64,000 nt of DNA from NCBI GenBank assembly GCA_038230275.1, contig JBBRNO010000015.1:18977-82976 (forward strand), given 5' to 3'. This document shows, one piece after another, positions 1 to 7,854 of the stretch. Made by a program: the position numbers and the translations under genes. The stretch's first letter is position 1; every line of letters begins with the position of its first letter. The stretch is from JANXXV01 sp038230275 (GTDB lineage: Bacteria > Acidobacteriota > Terriglobia > Bryobacterales > Bryobacteraceae). The notes under the pieces are model-generated. The model made no database searches. It was not told the DNA's origin and saw nothing but the letters and a program-made list of their open reading frames with translations.

Positions 1-1
1 G

Positions 2-2068
2 GCGTACGCCACCGATCCGGCGCTGGCAATTGCGGAACAGGAAATCCGCCGCACGAAAGAGATGATCGAGCGGGAAAAGAAGAAACCCGCTGGACCCGGA
101 GCGGCGTCCACGCCGGAAGACCGCGGCCTGACACCGAGCCAGAAGTCCGCCAAGGAGATGGAGGCAAAGTCGGCGAGTATCCTGGCGATTCCCGAATTGA
201 AGCCCATCACCCGCCAGATCAGCACCCTGAAAATGAACAATCAGCCGGTCAAGGTTCTGTACGAGACGGTGGGGAAACTGGCGGGCATCAATGTCGTGTT
301 CGATTCCGAGATCCAGCCGCCGCCGGGCGGCAAGAATACGTTCACCGTGGATCTTTCCAACACTACTCTGGAAGAAGCCCTCGATTACCTGGCCATTCAA
401 ACCCGCACTTACTGGAAGCCTCTTTCTGCTAACGCCATATTTATTACCAACGACAACGTTCAGAAGCGCCGGGACTTTGAAGACTATGTAGTCAAGGTTT
501 TCTACATTAAGAACGCCACTCTGCTGCAGGAATTGCAGGAAATCTCCACCACCGTGAGGTCGGTTACGGAAATCCGCCGCGCGTTCACCTACGGTGCGCA
601 GAATGCCATTCTGGTCCGCGGCACCGCCGATCAAGTTGCCTTGGCCGAGAAGCTGATCTTGGATTTGGATAAGCCGAAGGCCGAGGTGGTGGTGGATATT
701 CTGGTAATGCAGGCGAGCCGGACGAGAGCCCGTGACCTGGCTGCGACATTTACCACCGGCGGCGCCGGCGGCATCAATTCACCCATCGGTTTCGGTTCGA
801 CCGCCGCCGCGTCCGGTGGAACGGGAACCACTGCGGCTGCGGTGGTCAATAGCCTTCCATTAAACCGCCTGAATAGTATCTCCCTCGGCGATTTCTCCGT
901 TGCTGTTCCTGGCGGGTTGATCCAGGCGCTGTTAACCGACAGCACGACACGAGTGTTGCAACAGCCGCAAGTCCGGGCTGTCGATGGCCAGAAGGCGTCG
1001 CTGCGGATCGGCGACAAGGTGCCCTATGCGACCGGTAGTTTCGGCGGAGGCCTGGGCGCCAGTGTCGGCGTCGGCGTCAGTCCGCTGGTTAGTACTCAGT
1101 TCAGCTTTGCCGAAGTCGGAGTCAACGTGGATATGGTTCCAAAGATTCATGGCCGCGACGAGGTTTCGCTCCACATTGAACTCGAAATCTCGAATGTCAG
1201 TTCCTATGTGAAAATCGGGGACATCTCACAGCCGGTAATCAGCCAGAAGAAGATAGCGCACGATATTCGGATTCGTGAGGGCGAAGTAAGTCTGTTGGGC
1301 GGACTGATGCAGGTGCAGGATTCAAAGCTGGTTGCCGGACTTCCATGGCTGGCGAGTTTGCCTATCTTGGGTCCGTTGTTCGGCACTCACCACCAAGATA
1401 ACAGCGACAGCGAGTTGTTGATTGCGCTGATTCCCCACATTGTGCGCGCGCCGGATTATAGCGACGCTAATTTGCGCGGTGTTTCGGCGGGTACCGATCA
1501 GAATGTGAAATTGAACTATGCCCCGCGGCCGGAAGCGCCCGCACCACCGCAGGCTGCAACACCGGCGACGCCACCGCTGGGAACTCCCGCCGCGCCCGCG
1601 CCCACGGCGCCTGTTTCCGTGGATCCGGCTCCGGCTGCCCCGGCAGCGGCTGGACCAGTGCGGATTTTCTTCAACCCGCCAAATTTGCAGACGCAGTTGA
1701 GCGGAGTGGTAACGGTTGCGCTACAGATTGAGAACGCGGCCGATCTATTCGCTGTGCCGTTGAAGTTGAAGTTCGATCCGAAGATTCTGCGGCTCAGCAG
1801 CGTCAAGGAAGGCAATCTGATGGGTGGGGACGGGCAGAAGATCAACTTCACCGAGAACACTTTGAACGATACCGGAGACGCTTCCATTGTCTTGAACCGG
1901 ACAGCGGGCACAGGCGGGATCAGCGGTTCCGGCGCGTTGGTCAACCTTACTTTCCAGGCGGTGGGTCGCGGAACTTCTACAGTGACGGTAGGCGATCTGA
2001 CTTTGGTGAATTCCACGTCGAAACCGATTGTGGCCGCACCGCCGGTTTTGAGTGTGGTGGTGCAATAG
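2..2068 (+). CDS. Secretin with C-terminal cohesin-type domain (5' partial)
   Basis: Outer-membrane secretin of a type II secretion or type IV pilus machine. The reading frame is open to the left edge, so the start lies outside the window; the first ATG at 62 is not the true start. Visible in order: a short charged, probably TPR-derived segment, a secretin N0/N1-like region (about residues 65-140 of the fragment), an N-domain repeat, the secretin homology domain (about 290-480; VRAVDGQKASLRIGDKVPY, then a LLGGLMQ / LPILGPLF pair typical of secretins), an Ala/Pro-rich linker, and a C-terminal beta domain (about 545-688) with cohesin-like features (LKFDPKILRLSSV, GSGALVNLTFQAVG). Secretins ending in a cohesin-type domain are common in Acidobacteria. 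Two pseudopilin genes follow at once. Confidence 0.88.
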   Translation, partial: AYATDPALAIAEQEIRRTKEMIEREKKKPAGPGAASTPEDRGLTPSQKSAKEMEAKSASILAIPELKPITRQISTLKMNNQPVKVLYETVGKLAGINVVFDSEIQPPPGGKNTFTVDLSNTTLEEALDYLAIQTRTYWKPLSANAIFITNDNVQKRRDFEDYVVKVFYIKNATLLQELQEISTTVRSVTEIRRAFTYGAQNAILVRGTADQVALAEKLILDLDKPKAEVVVDILVMQASRTRARDLAATFTTGGAGGINSPIGFGSTAAASGGTGTTAAAVVNSLPLNRLNSISLGDFSVAVPGGLIQALLTDSTTRVLQQPQVRAVDGQKASLRIGDKVPYATGSFGGGLGASVGVGVSPLVSTQFSFAEVGVNVDMVPKIHGRDEVSLHIELEISNVSSYVKIGDISQPVISQKKIAHDIRIREGEVSLLGGLMQVQDSKLVAGLPWLASLPILGPLFGTHHQDNSDSELLIALIPHIVRAPDYSDANLRGVSAGTDQNVKLNYAPRPEAPAPPQAATPATPPLGTPAAPAPTAPVSVDPAPAAPAAAGPVRIFFNPPNLQTQLSGVVTVALQIENAADLFAVPLKLKFDPKILRLSSVKEGNLMGGDGQKINFTENTLNDTGDASIVLNRTAGTGGISGSGALVNLTFQAVGRGTSTVTVGDLTLVNSTSKPIVAAPPVLSVVVQ

Positions 2069-2075
2069 AGCCGTG

Positions 2076-2546
2076 ATGCCGGGAAAGCGTCGAAATCAGC
2101 GCGGGCTGACTTTGGTGGAGTTGATTGTGGCATTCACCATCATGCTGATCCTCACCACGATGGTTGTGCCCATGGCGCGCTATAAGGTGCGCCGGGATCG
2201 CGAGCGAGATCTGCGCTACGCATTGCGGGAAATCCGTACGGCGATCGATAAGTACAAGGACATGTCGGATTCAGGACAGCTGCCGCCGGCGAAATTGGGA
2301 ACCGAAGGCTATCCGGAAACTCTGGAAATGTTGGTGGAGGGTGTGAAGAAAGCCGGCCAGGTAGACCAGAAAATCAAGTTCCTGCGCCGCATTCCCAAAG
2401 ATCCGTTCACCAATTCCACCGATTGGGGAAAGCGAAGTATGCAGGACGACCCCAAGACCTTGGGCGGTGGCGGGCAAAACGTATTTGATGTATTTACGAA
2501 GACTACGGAGAAGGCACGCGATGGCAGCGCATACTCAGATTGGTAA
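2076..2546 (+). CDS. Type II secretion / pilus pseudopilin (GspG-like)
   Basis: Prepilin-like protein of 156 residues. A short basic leader ending in QRG is followed by LTLVELIVAFTIMLILTTM, the class III signal with Glu at position +5 that a prepilin peptidase recognises, then a long N-terminal helix and a soluble domain. The ATG at 2076 gives the expected short leader; the ATG at 2052 lies inside the secretin gene and would give an unlikely one. It begins 7 nt after the secretin stop and overlaps the next gene. The C-terminus ends in AYSDW, nearly the same as its neighbour, which points to paralogous major/minor pseudopilins. Confidence 0.85.
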   Translation: MPGKRRNQRGLTLVELIVAFTIMLILTTMVVPMARYKVRRDRERDLRYALREIRTAIDKYKDMSDSGQLPPAKLGTEGYPETLEMLVEGVKKAGQVDQKIKFLRRIPKDPFTNSTDWGKRSMQDDPKTLGGGGQNVFDVFTKTTEKARDGSAYSDW

Positions 2547-2940
2547 ACTAGACCGGCGCCGCCGCGGGTTCACCATCATTGAGTTGATGGTGGTGATGAC
2601 GATCATCTCGATTCTGGTGTCGTTGGCCGTGCCGTTCTATCAGAAGTCGATCCTGCGGGCGAAAGAGTCGGTTCTACGTAACAACCTCTTTACGATGAGG
2701 ACGGTGATCGACGAATACACCTACGACAAACAGAAAGCGCCGCAGACTCTTCAGGATCTGGTGAGTGAAGGCTATCTGCGGGTAGTTCCACGGGACCCGG
2801 TGACGGATTCCGATTCCAGTTGGAAGATCATCATGGAAGACGCGAGCGGCAGCGTGAATCAGAACGAATCGGGGATCTTCGACGTGCGCAGCGGGTCCAG
2901 CAAGATGAGCCTGGATGGAACCGCTTACTCGGAGTGGTGA
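2521..2940 (+). CDS. Second type II secretion pseudopilin
   Basis: 139-residue prepilin-like protein. The leader ends in RRRG and is followed by FTIIELMVVMTIISILVSLA, with Glu at +5 of the mature protein. The N-terminal helix is followed by DPVTD and an AYSEW C-terminus. The ATG at 2521 gives the natural leader and overlaps the end of the first pseudopilin by 26 nt, suggesting translational coupling. It closes the secretion gene group. Whether the machine is a type II secretion system or a type IV pilus cannot be told from this end of the locus. Confidence 0.85.
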   Translation: MAAHTQIGKLDRRRRGFTIIELMVVMTIISILVSLAVPFYQKSILRAKESVLRNNLFTMRTVIDEYTYDKQKAPQTLQDLVSEGYLRVVPRDPVTDSDSSWKIIMEDASGSVNQNESGIFDVRSGSSKMSLDGTAYSEW

Positions 2941-3427
2941 CGGCTGGATTTTTCAGCGCTCGTTATCACCTTCGCGGGTATAGACCTCGCGCGGAAATGT
3001 ATCTACATTTTCACCACGGCATCTCAGGACGAAAATGCGGTGATGCCCGTCAAGCATTGTGCCGTCCGGTCTTGTCTTGAGACAATGCTCCTGACCAGGA
3101 GCGAGGGATTCCTTCAAGCGGCCGGAGGGAAGCTAAACTCCTCAACCCTGCATGACAGCTTTAACAACTCTCTGCGTACAAGCCACCTTCCACCCCAGCT
3201 TTACAGCCGACGCCCCTGAGGAGGGGCTTGACGCAAGCGGCAGTAGTCCCCTCGCAATTCGTACTAGGCCGAGAAGCGTCGCGTTGCCTTCACATACGCT
3301 TTGCGTGTGTGGTCGCTGTTGATCTACGCAGTGAAGAATTCCGCCGCCCGCCGCGCCGCCTTCGGTGTCGGGGCGAAGAGCCTGGCCGGAGCCAGTTCGA
3401 CGGCGGGGGAGAGGATGACCTCAGTAG
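2941..3427. other. Intergenic stretch without a recognisable gene
   Basis: About 490 nt between the pseudopilins and the first gene of the accessory island. Frames are short and shift among one another, and none has a recognisable start or family. A short inverted repeat (AGCATTGT at 3053-3060, ACAATGCT at 3082-3089) could form a stem downstream of the secretion operon, but it has no T-run. The right part may be an eroded gene remnant; I could not identify it. Confidence 0.5.
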
Positions 3428-4201
3428 TCACCAGGTTTCTCCCACAGCCGTAGCTTCTTCGGTGAAACCTTCTTGCTGAAGAAGCTCTTTGTAAAGAGTC
3501 ATGGCCAATTGGGCCCTCTGTTTTATGTCAGGGTGATCGAACAGCTTTCCGTCAAGGCAACGGTCGAAGACGCGAAGGATAAGCCGATGCTGGTCTGCCA
3601 GCATTAGAAATTCTTGTTGGACGCGATCTTCCGTCACCCCAAACGAATTATCTGTGCCTCCGTCCAATCGTGAAGTTTGCGCCCATTCATAGCCGAGAAG
3701 ATGTTCGGGGGTGAAATGGACCGAGAAATCAGAGAGTGTTCCGATCACAGATTGAAGATCCGCGTATAAGGGCTCAGTGAAAGTGGCTTTATACGCAGGG
3801 GTGAAGGTTTTGGGTTTCTCCCCGTTCGACCGACTTTCCCAGCGAGTCTTTCGGGTCTCGATGTTTTTCCATTCTTCAAAATTTGAAGCATCCGCTTTCA
3901 CAGCTAGACACACCTTTGCTGCCTCAATCGCCCGGCGAGTAATGGCGGGGCCGTCTTCGGGTTGTCCACTCGATAGGACCGTGGCCGCCGAAAGTAGCGC
4001 CCGGTGACAAATAAGGAAACACATGTGGAGAAAGTTGTCTTGTTCCCCTCCGGTTTTCGGGAAAGGGGCTTTAAGGTAGGCCAAGCGATAGAGCTCGTCC
4101 AGGTGATCGACAAGTTGGTACATTGGGCAGCCCCGGTTCGCTTCGAAGAACGTTCGGCCCGCTTCCACAAATGTTTTCCAGTTGACTACGTTGTGAGCCA
4201 T
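3428..4201 (-). CDS. Uncharacterised helical protein
   Basis: 257-residue protein of unknown function. It looks mostly alpha-helical and soluble, with no signal peptide or membrane segment. A stretch around residues 75-110 (AITRRAIEAAKVCLAV, preceded by CHRALLSAA) resembles helical bundles of HEPN/DUF5677-like proteins by eye, but the catalytic RxxxxH motif is not clear. It lies 12 nt downstream of another uncharacterised gene on the same strand, so the two are probably co-transcribed. The pair is flanked by non-coding DNA and seems less GC-rich than its neighbours, as accessory genes often are. Confidence 0.6.
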   Translation of the reverse strand: MAHNVVNWKTFVEAGRTFFEANRGCPMYQLVDHLDELYRLAYLKAPFPKTGGEQDNFLHMCFLICHRALLSAATVLSSGQPEDGPAITRRAIEAAKVCLAVKADASNFEEWKNIETRKTRWESRSNGEKPKTFTPAYKATFTEPLYADLQSVIGTLSDFSVHFTPEHLLGYEWAQTSRLDGGTDNSFGVTEDRVQQEFLMLADQHRLILRVFDRCLDGKLFDHPDIKQRAQLAMTLYKELLQQEGFTEEATAVGETW

Positions 4202-4213
4202 AGGCCTTGTAGA

Positions 4214-4816
4214 TTACAACTTGGTTGGCGCCTTGGTCTTGAGTTTCATCTTGCCGTCCTTGATTTCCACAATGGGATGAGAGTGCATGACCGTTTCCCA
4301 TTCAACGTTGAGCGCATAGTCTGTCGATTTGTTCTTCACGATTACGCGCTCTACGAAGTGCGTAGGCTTTGACGCTTTCGATGGTTTCAGTTCCAACGGT
4401 GCATCTTCAATGACCCCGGCGAGCTTTTTGCGGAAATCATGCCAAGTCGTGTCGTCCGTACAGAGTTCCGTAGGTAAGCCGACTGATTCGAGCAGCGCGC
4501 TCAACTGTTCCCGGAACAACGTCTCGTTGAAAAACGCGACCGCTTCGTCCTCCAGTTTCAGGTCCACGGTACCATTGGCCTTCCGATACATCACTTCGTC
4601 GAGCAGCCGTACGATTCTGTCCGCCACTGGCGAGCCGGACAACTTCGTATGGACGACCCAATTCCCGTAAAAGTTCGGTGCCGGATACAGTTCTTTCTTG
4701 CCGTCGTGCTCCAACAACTTCCGAATCTCGACAAGAATGTACACTACCTGCATTTCAGTTTCGATGGGCTGTGTCAGTGCTGAGTGCAGTTTCTCAATGA
4801 TGGAATGGCGCGCCAT
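4214..4816 (-). CDS. Uncharacterised protein, partner of the downstream gene
   Basis: 200-residue soluble protein of unknown function. The N-terminal half is helical (VYILVEIRKLLEH) with an aromatic segment (YPAPNFYGNWVVHTKLSG); the C-terminus is lysine-rich. No catalytic motif is recognised. It is the first gene of a two-gene minus-strand unit (12 nt to the next gene). Codon use appears less GC-rich than in the surrounding core genes. It could belong to a small mobile or defence-type module, but nothing in the sequence proves this. Confidence 0.6.
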   Translation of the reverse strand: MARHSIIEKLHSALTQPIETEMQVVYILVEIRKLLEHDGKKELYPAPNFYGNWVVHTKLSGSPVADRIVRLLDEVMYRKANGTVDLKLEDEAVAFFNETLFREQLSALLESVGLPTELCTDDTTWHDFRKKLAGVIEDAPLELKPSKASKPTHFVERVIVKNKSTDYALNVEWETVMHSHPIVEIKDGKMKLKTKAPTKL

Positions 4817-4864
4817 ACCCTACCTCGACAGTGACAATTGCGAATCATCACTTCGTTGTAAATC

Positions 4865-5080
4865 TTAGACTATTCCCTTTAAACGGCGCATGGAGGAGAT
4901 AGCTCCCAAAAAGTCGCACCAAGGTCCGACGAACTGGTTCCGCTCCAGGTTCCTTCTGAAAGCATCCAAACTGCACCTTGCTTTATTGACGGTGGGCTCA
5001 CCCGCTTCAAACATCACCAATTTCACCGGGCTAAGCGAGGCATCCGGGTGCAGCGGAAGCAACGGCGGTTGGCCGTTCAT
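4865..5080 (-). CDS. Possible 71-residue protein coupled to the phosphatase gene
   Basis: Small open frame whose ATG overlaps the stop codon of the upstream phosphatase gene as ATGA, the usual geometry of translational coupling. The protein has no recognisable domain, signal peptide or membrane segment. The overlap is the only argument for it; chance read-through of non-coding DNA is equally possible. Confidence 0.25.
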   Translation of the reverse strand: MNGQPPLLPLHPDASLSPVKLVMFEAGEPTVNKARCSLDAFRRNLERNQFVGPWCDFLGAISSMRRLKGIV

Positions 5081-5580
5081 TGATGCGTCGCAGCGCTCCC
5101 GGCGAAGTGATTAATCCACTCCAGTTGCTCTTGTGTCTCAGGAACTGATAGCCCGCGCGCGGCGCTTAACTGTCTTACCGCAGTCTCCGGATCGATGCCT
5201 TTCCTTAGCAAGAGACAGGCGGCGACAAGTCCGGTACGCCCAATTCCTTGTCGACAGTGGAGGACGACGTTTCTACCGTCCTTGAGTTCGACCTCCAGGT
5301 TTTCCAGGGCCTTCGTAAATTCAGCTTCGGAATTCGGTACTTGTCGATCAAGGATTGGATAAGACAGGAATTTCATGCCATGCGCCCGCGCTGCAGCAGC
5401 CTCGCGTGCGATGTCCAGATCCCGTTCTTCCTCAGCCGTCAGCAGCGAGAAGACCGTATCTACGCCGCCGCGGCGCCAACTCGCAATCTCGTCCTCAAGC
5501 CATTCTCCACCGCGTGGACGAGCTGCGAGGGCCAGCCTTCCCGGCCATGGTCCATCAACCCAATGCAGCTCTGTCCACAT
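5077..5580 (-). CDS. Dual-specificity / protein tyrosine phosphatase family protein
   Basis: 167-residue cysteine phosphatase. The signature loop HCRQGIGRTG (about residues 109-118) contains the CX5R motif: the nucleophilic Cys and the phosphate-binding Arg are both present. The upstream segment with ILDRQVPN matches the general-acid loop (Asp). Length fits compact bacterial dual-specificity phosphatases. The substrate is unknown. The gene lies 8 nt downstream of a RidA-family gene on the same strand. Confidence 0.85.
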   Translation of the reverse strand: MWTELHWVDGPWPGRLALAARPRGGEWLEDEIASWRRGGVDTVFSLLTAEEERDLDIAREAAAARAHGMKFLSYPILDRQVPNSEAEFTKALENLEVELKDGRNVVLHCRQGIGRTGLVAACLLLRKGIDPETAVRQLSAARGLSVPETQEQLEWINHFAGSAATHQ

Positions 5581-5588
5581 CGATTGCT

Positions 5589-5972
5589 CTACTTCGGTTT
5601 ATAGGCGATGCAGTCGATCTCAACCTTCATCCGCGCATCGGCGAATTTCGTCTCCACCGTGGTCCGCGCGGGCTTGCTGTCCTCGAAAAACTCCCGGTAT
5701 ACGGCATTCATCGCCTGAAAATCGTTGCCGTCCCTCAGAAATACAGCGCACTTCACCACATCCGCCATCGATGCCCCGCAACCTTCCAGCACGCGCTGGA
5801 GGTTGCCGAGCACGACACGCGTCTCATGCTGAATATCGCCGTAGGAAAATTCGTTCGTGGTCTGGTCGATTGGTCCCTGACCGGAGAGATAGAGAAAGTC
5901 CCCCGCACGAACTGCAAGTGAATAGGGACTCTTCGGTACAGGAATCCCCGCTGGATTGATACGTTCGATCAT
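5589..5972 (-). CDS. RidA family (YjgF/YER057c) enamine/imine deaminase
   Basis: 127 residues, normal length for the family. RidA proteins hydrolyse reactive enamines/imines such as 2-aminoacrylate formed by PLP enzymes. Conserved features are present: an N-terminal strand with SPYSLAV, GQGPID, the ARTTVE segment with the substrate-binding Arg (about residue 105), and VEIDCIAY near the end. It is followed on the same strand by the phosphatase gene and preceded by the NYN-domain gene (17 nt apart), so the three are likely co-transcribed. Confidence 0.9.
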   Translation of the reverse strand: MIERINPAGIPVPKSPYSLAVRAGDFLYLSGQGPIDQTTNEFSYGDIQHETRVVLGNLQRVLEGCGASMADVVKCAVFLRDGNDFQAMNAVYREFFEDSKPARTTVETKFADARMKVEIDCIAYKPK

Positions 5973-5989
5973 AGTTTTATGTCCGTGTC

Positions 5990-7348
5990 CTATACCGTCT
6001 TCTTCGGCCGCGGAGCGCGGCGCACTCTTGGCGGGCGGTTCTCCACATTGCCTTCCGCGGCGCGCTTTCTGGGGCGCGGCGCACGCTTCACAGGCTTCGG
6101 CGTAATCGGCGGAGTCGGTGCCACCATGGACGGCTGTCCTTCCACAATCGGTTGCGGCTCGTCAATGTCTTCATCTTCGTCCTGCATCGGCAGCGCTTCC
6201 ACAGGGGGCGGGGCCGGCGGATAAAACTCGGCGCCCAGGAACACCAGCAGCCCCTTCTCTTCGTCGGGCTCAATGCGGACCACTAGCTTGTCCTGTGCGA
6301 AGTTGAGGAACTCGGCGAACTCTTGGAATCCGTAGTTCTTGATATCCAGATTCGGATTCTCGGCCCTGACCCAAGTAGCCAGATCCTCGGCCATGCAGCC
6401 TTCCTCTTCCAGTTCCAGGCGATGCGTTTCCAGTACGTCGCGCAGCATGGGCAATAACTCTTCGGGCTTCAATTTCGCGGTTTCCTGCACCAGGGAGCCC
6501 TTTCGCTCGATGGTGTAGCGTCCGCCGGTGCCACTGACGTTGACGTAATCGGCTTTCTTCAACTTCTCCACAAAATCAGAGAAGCTGCCCGCTCCATAAG
6601 CCCGTTCGCTGAATGCCGAATCCAGTTGCAACATGGTGGATTTCAGCAAGCCAAGCTGTGGCTGCACTGCCCGGCGTTCCAACACCTGCAAAGCGCGTTC
6701 CACCAGCGGCATGGCCTGTATCAGGTCCAGCGGCGCGGGGCGTCCCCGCTGTTGTTGCGGCGGACGCGGCGGCCGGTCCCCACTTCCTTGATACTGCTGT
6801 GAGCCCTGCTGTGGACCCTGTTGTTGCGGCTGCTGGCTTTGCTGCGTGGGCTGCTGCTGTCTGCCGTCGCTGCGTTTCGGATCGTCCAACAGCGATTCGT
6901 AGCTGATGAACTCATGGCAGTTCTGTTGCAGGATGGTGCTGGTAAAGGCCTTCCCGCCGACGACGAAAACGGTCTTCCCGAATTCTCGAAGCTTGTTCAC
7001 CAGCGGGATAAAGTCGCTGTCGCCGCTAACAATGGCGAATGCATTCACGTGGCTATGAGTGAATGCCATCTCAAGGGCGTCCAGCGCCAGGTTAATGTCG
7101 GCGCCGTTCTTGTCGCCGCGCGGGGAAGGAATCCGCTGCACCATCTGGACGGCGCTTTCGGCCATCTGGCGGGTGGCGCCTTCCTGGCGGCCCCAATTCG
7201 CGTAGGCGAATTTGGCGACGATGTCGCCCCGTTCCTTTAAAGCGTCCAGCGGAAGCGATACGTCAAACTCGCGCCGCAGCGTAGACTTCACGCCAATCTC
7301 AATATTGTCATAATCGACAAAAACCGCTATGTTCAGTTTCTCTTGCAT
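5990..7348 (-). CDS. NYN-domain (PIN-like) nuclease with LOTUS/OST-HTH domains
   Basis: About 452 residues. The N-terminal NYN domain begins with NIAVFVDYDNIE and contains NGADINLALDALEMA and VSGDSDFIPLV, the acidic residues that bind metal in PIN-like RNases. A Gln/Pro-rich low-complexity linker (about residues 160-210) leads to two OST-HTH/LOTUS-type winged-helix regions (about 215-295 and 305-395). The C-terminus is a Pro/Arg-rich basic tail. The ATG at 7348 (MQEKLN) sits just before the first conserved strand; one at 7378 would add ten residues. NYN-LOTUS proteins are thought to process or bind RNA; the target here is unknown. Confidence 0.85.
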   Translation of the reverse strand: MQEKLNIAVFVDYDNIEIGVKSTLRREFDVSLPLDALKERGDIVAKFAYANWGRQEGATRQMAESAVQMVQRIPSPRGDKNGADINLALDALEMAFTHSHVNAFAIVSGDSDFIPLVNKLREFGKTVFVVGGKAFTSTILQQNCHEFISYESLLDDPKRSDGRQQQPTQQSQQPQQQGPQQGSQQYQGSGDRPPRPPQQQRGRPAPLDLIQAMPLVERALQVLERRAVQPQLGLLKSTMLQLDSAFSERAYGAGSFSDFVEKLKKADYVNVSGTGGRYTIERKGSLVQETAKLKPEELLPMLRDVLETHRLELEEEGCMAEDLATWVRAENPNLDIKNYGFQEFAEFLNFAQDKLVVRIEPDEEKGLLVFLGAEFYPPAPPPVEALPMQDEDEDIDEPQPIVEGQPSMVAPTPPITPKPVKRAPRPRKRAAEGNVENRPPRVRRAPRPKKTV

Positions 7349-7405
7349 TAAAAGATCTCTCAATGGATATTGGGCCAATCCCGCCTGTGGCGGGCCGTAC
7401 TTCTC

Positions 7406-7822
<417 letters not shown>

Positions 7823-7854
7823 CCGGAAAATTTAGCAATCACTTCTTACATTCA

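Noticed and set aside
3152..3319. 56-codon frame in the gap after the pseudopilins
   Set aside because: Short, low-information, and no recognisable start signal or homology pattern.
5375..5959. Plus-strand frames opposite the phosphatase and RidA genes
   Set aside because: Both minus-strand genes are certain by motif; the opposite frames have no family.
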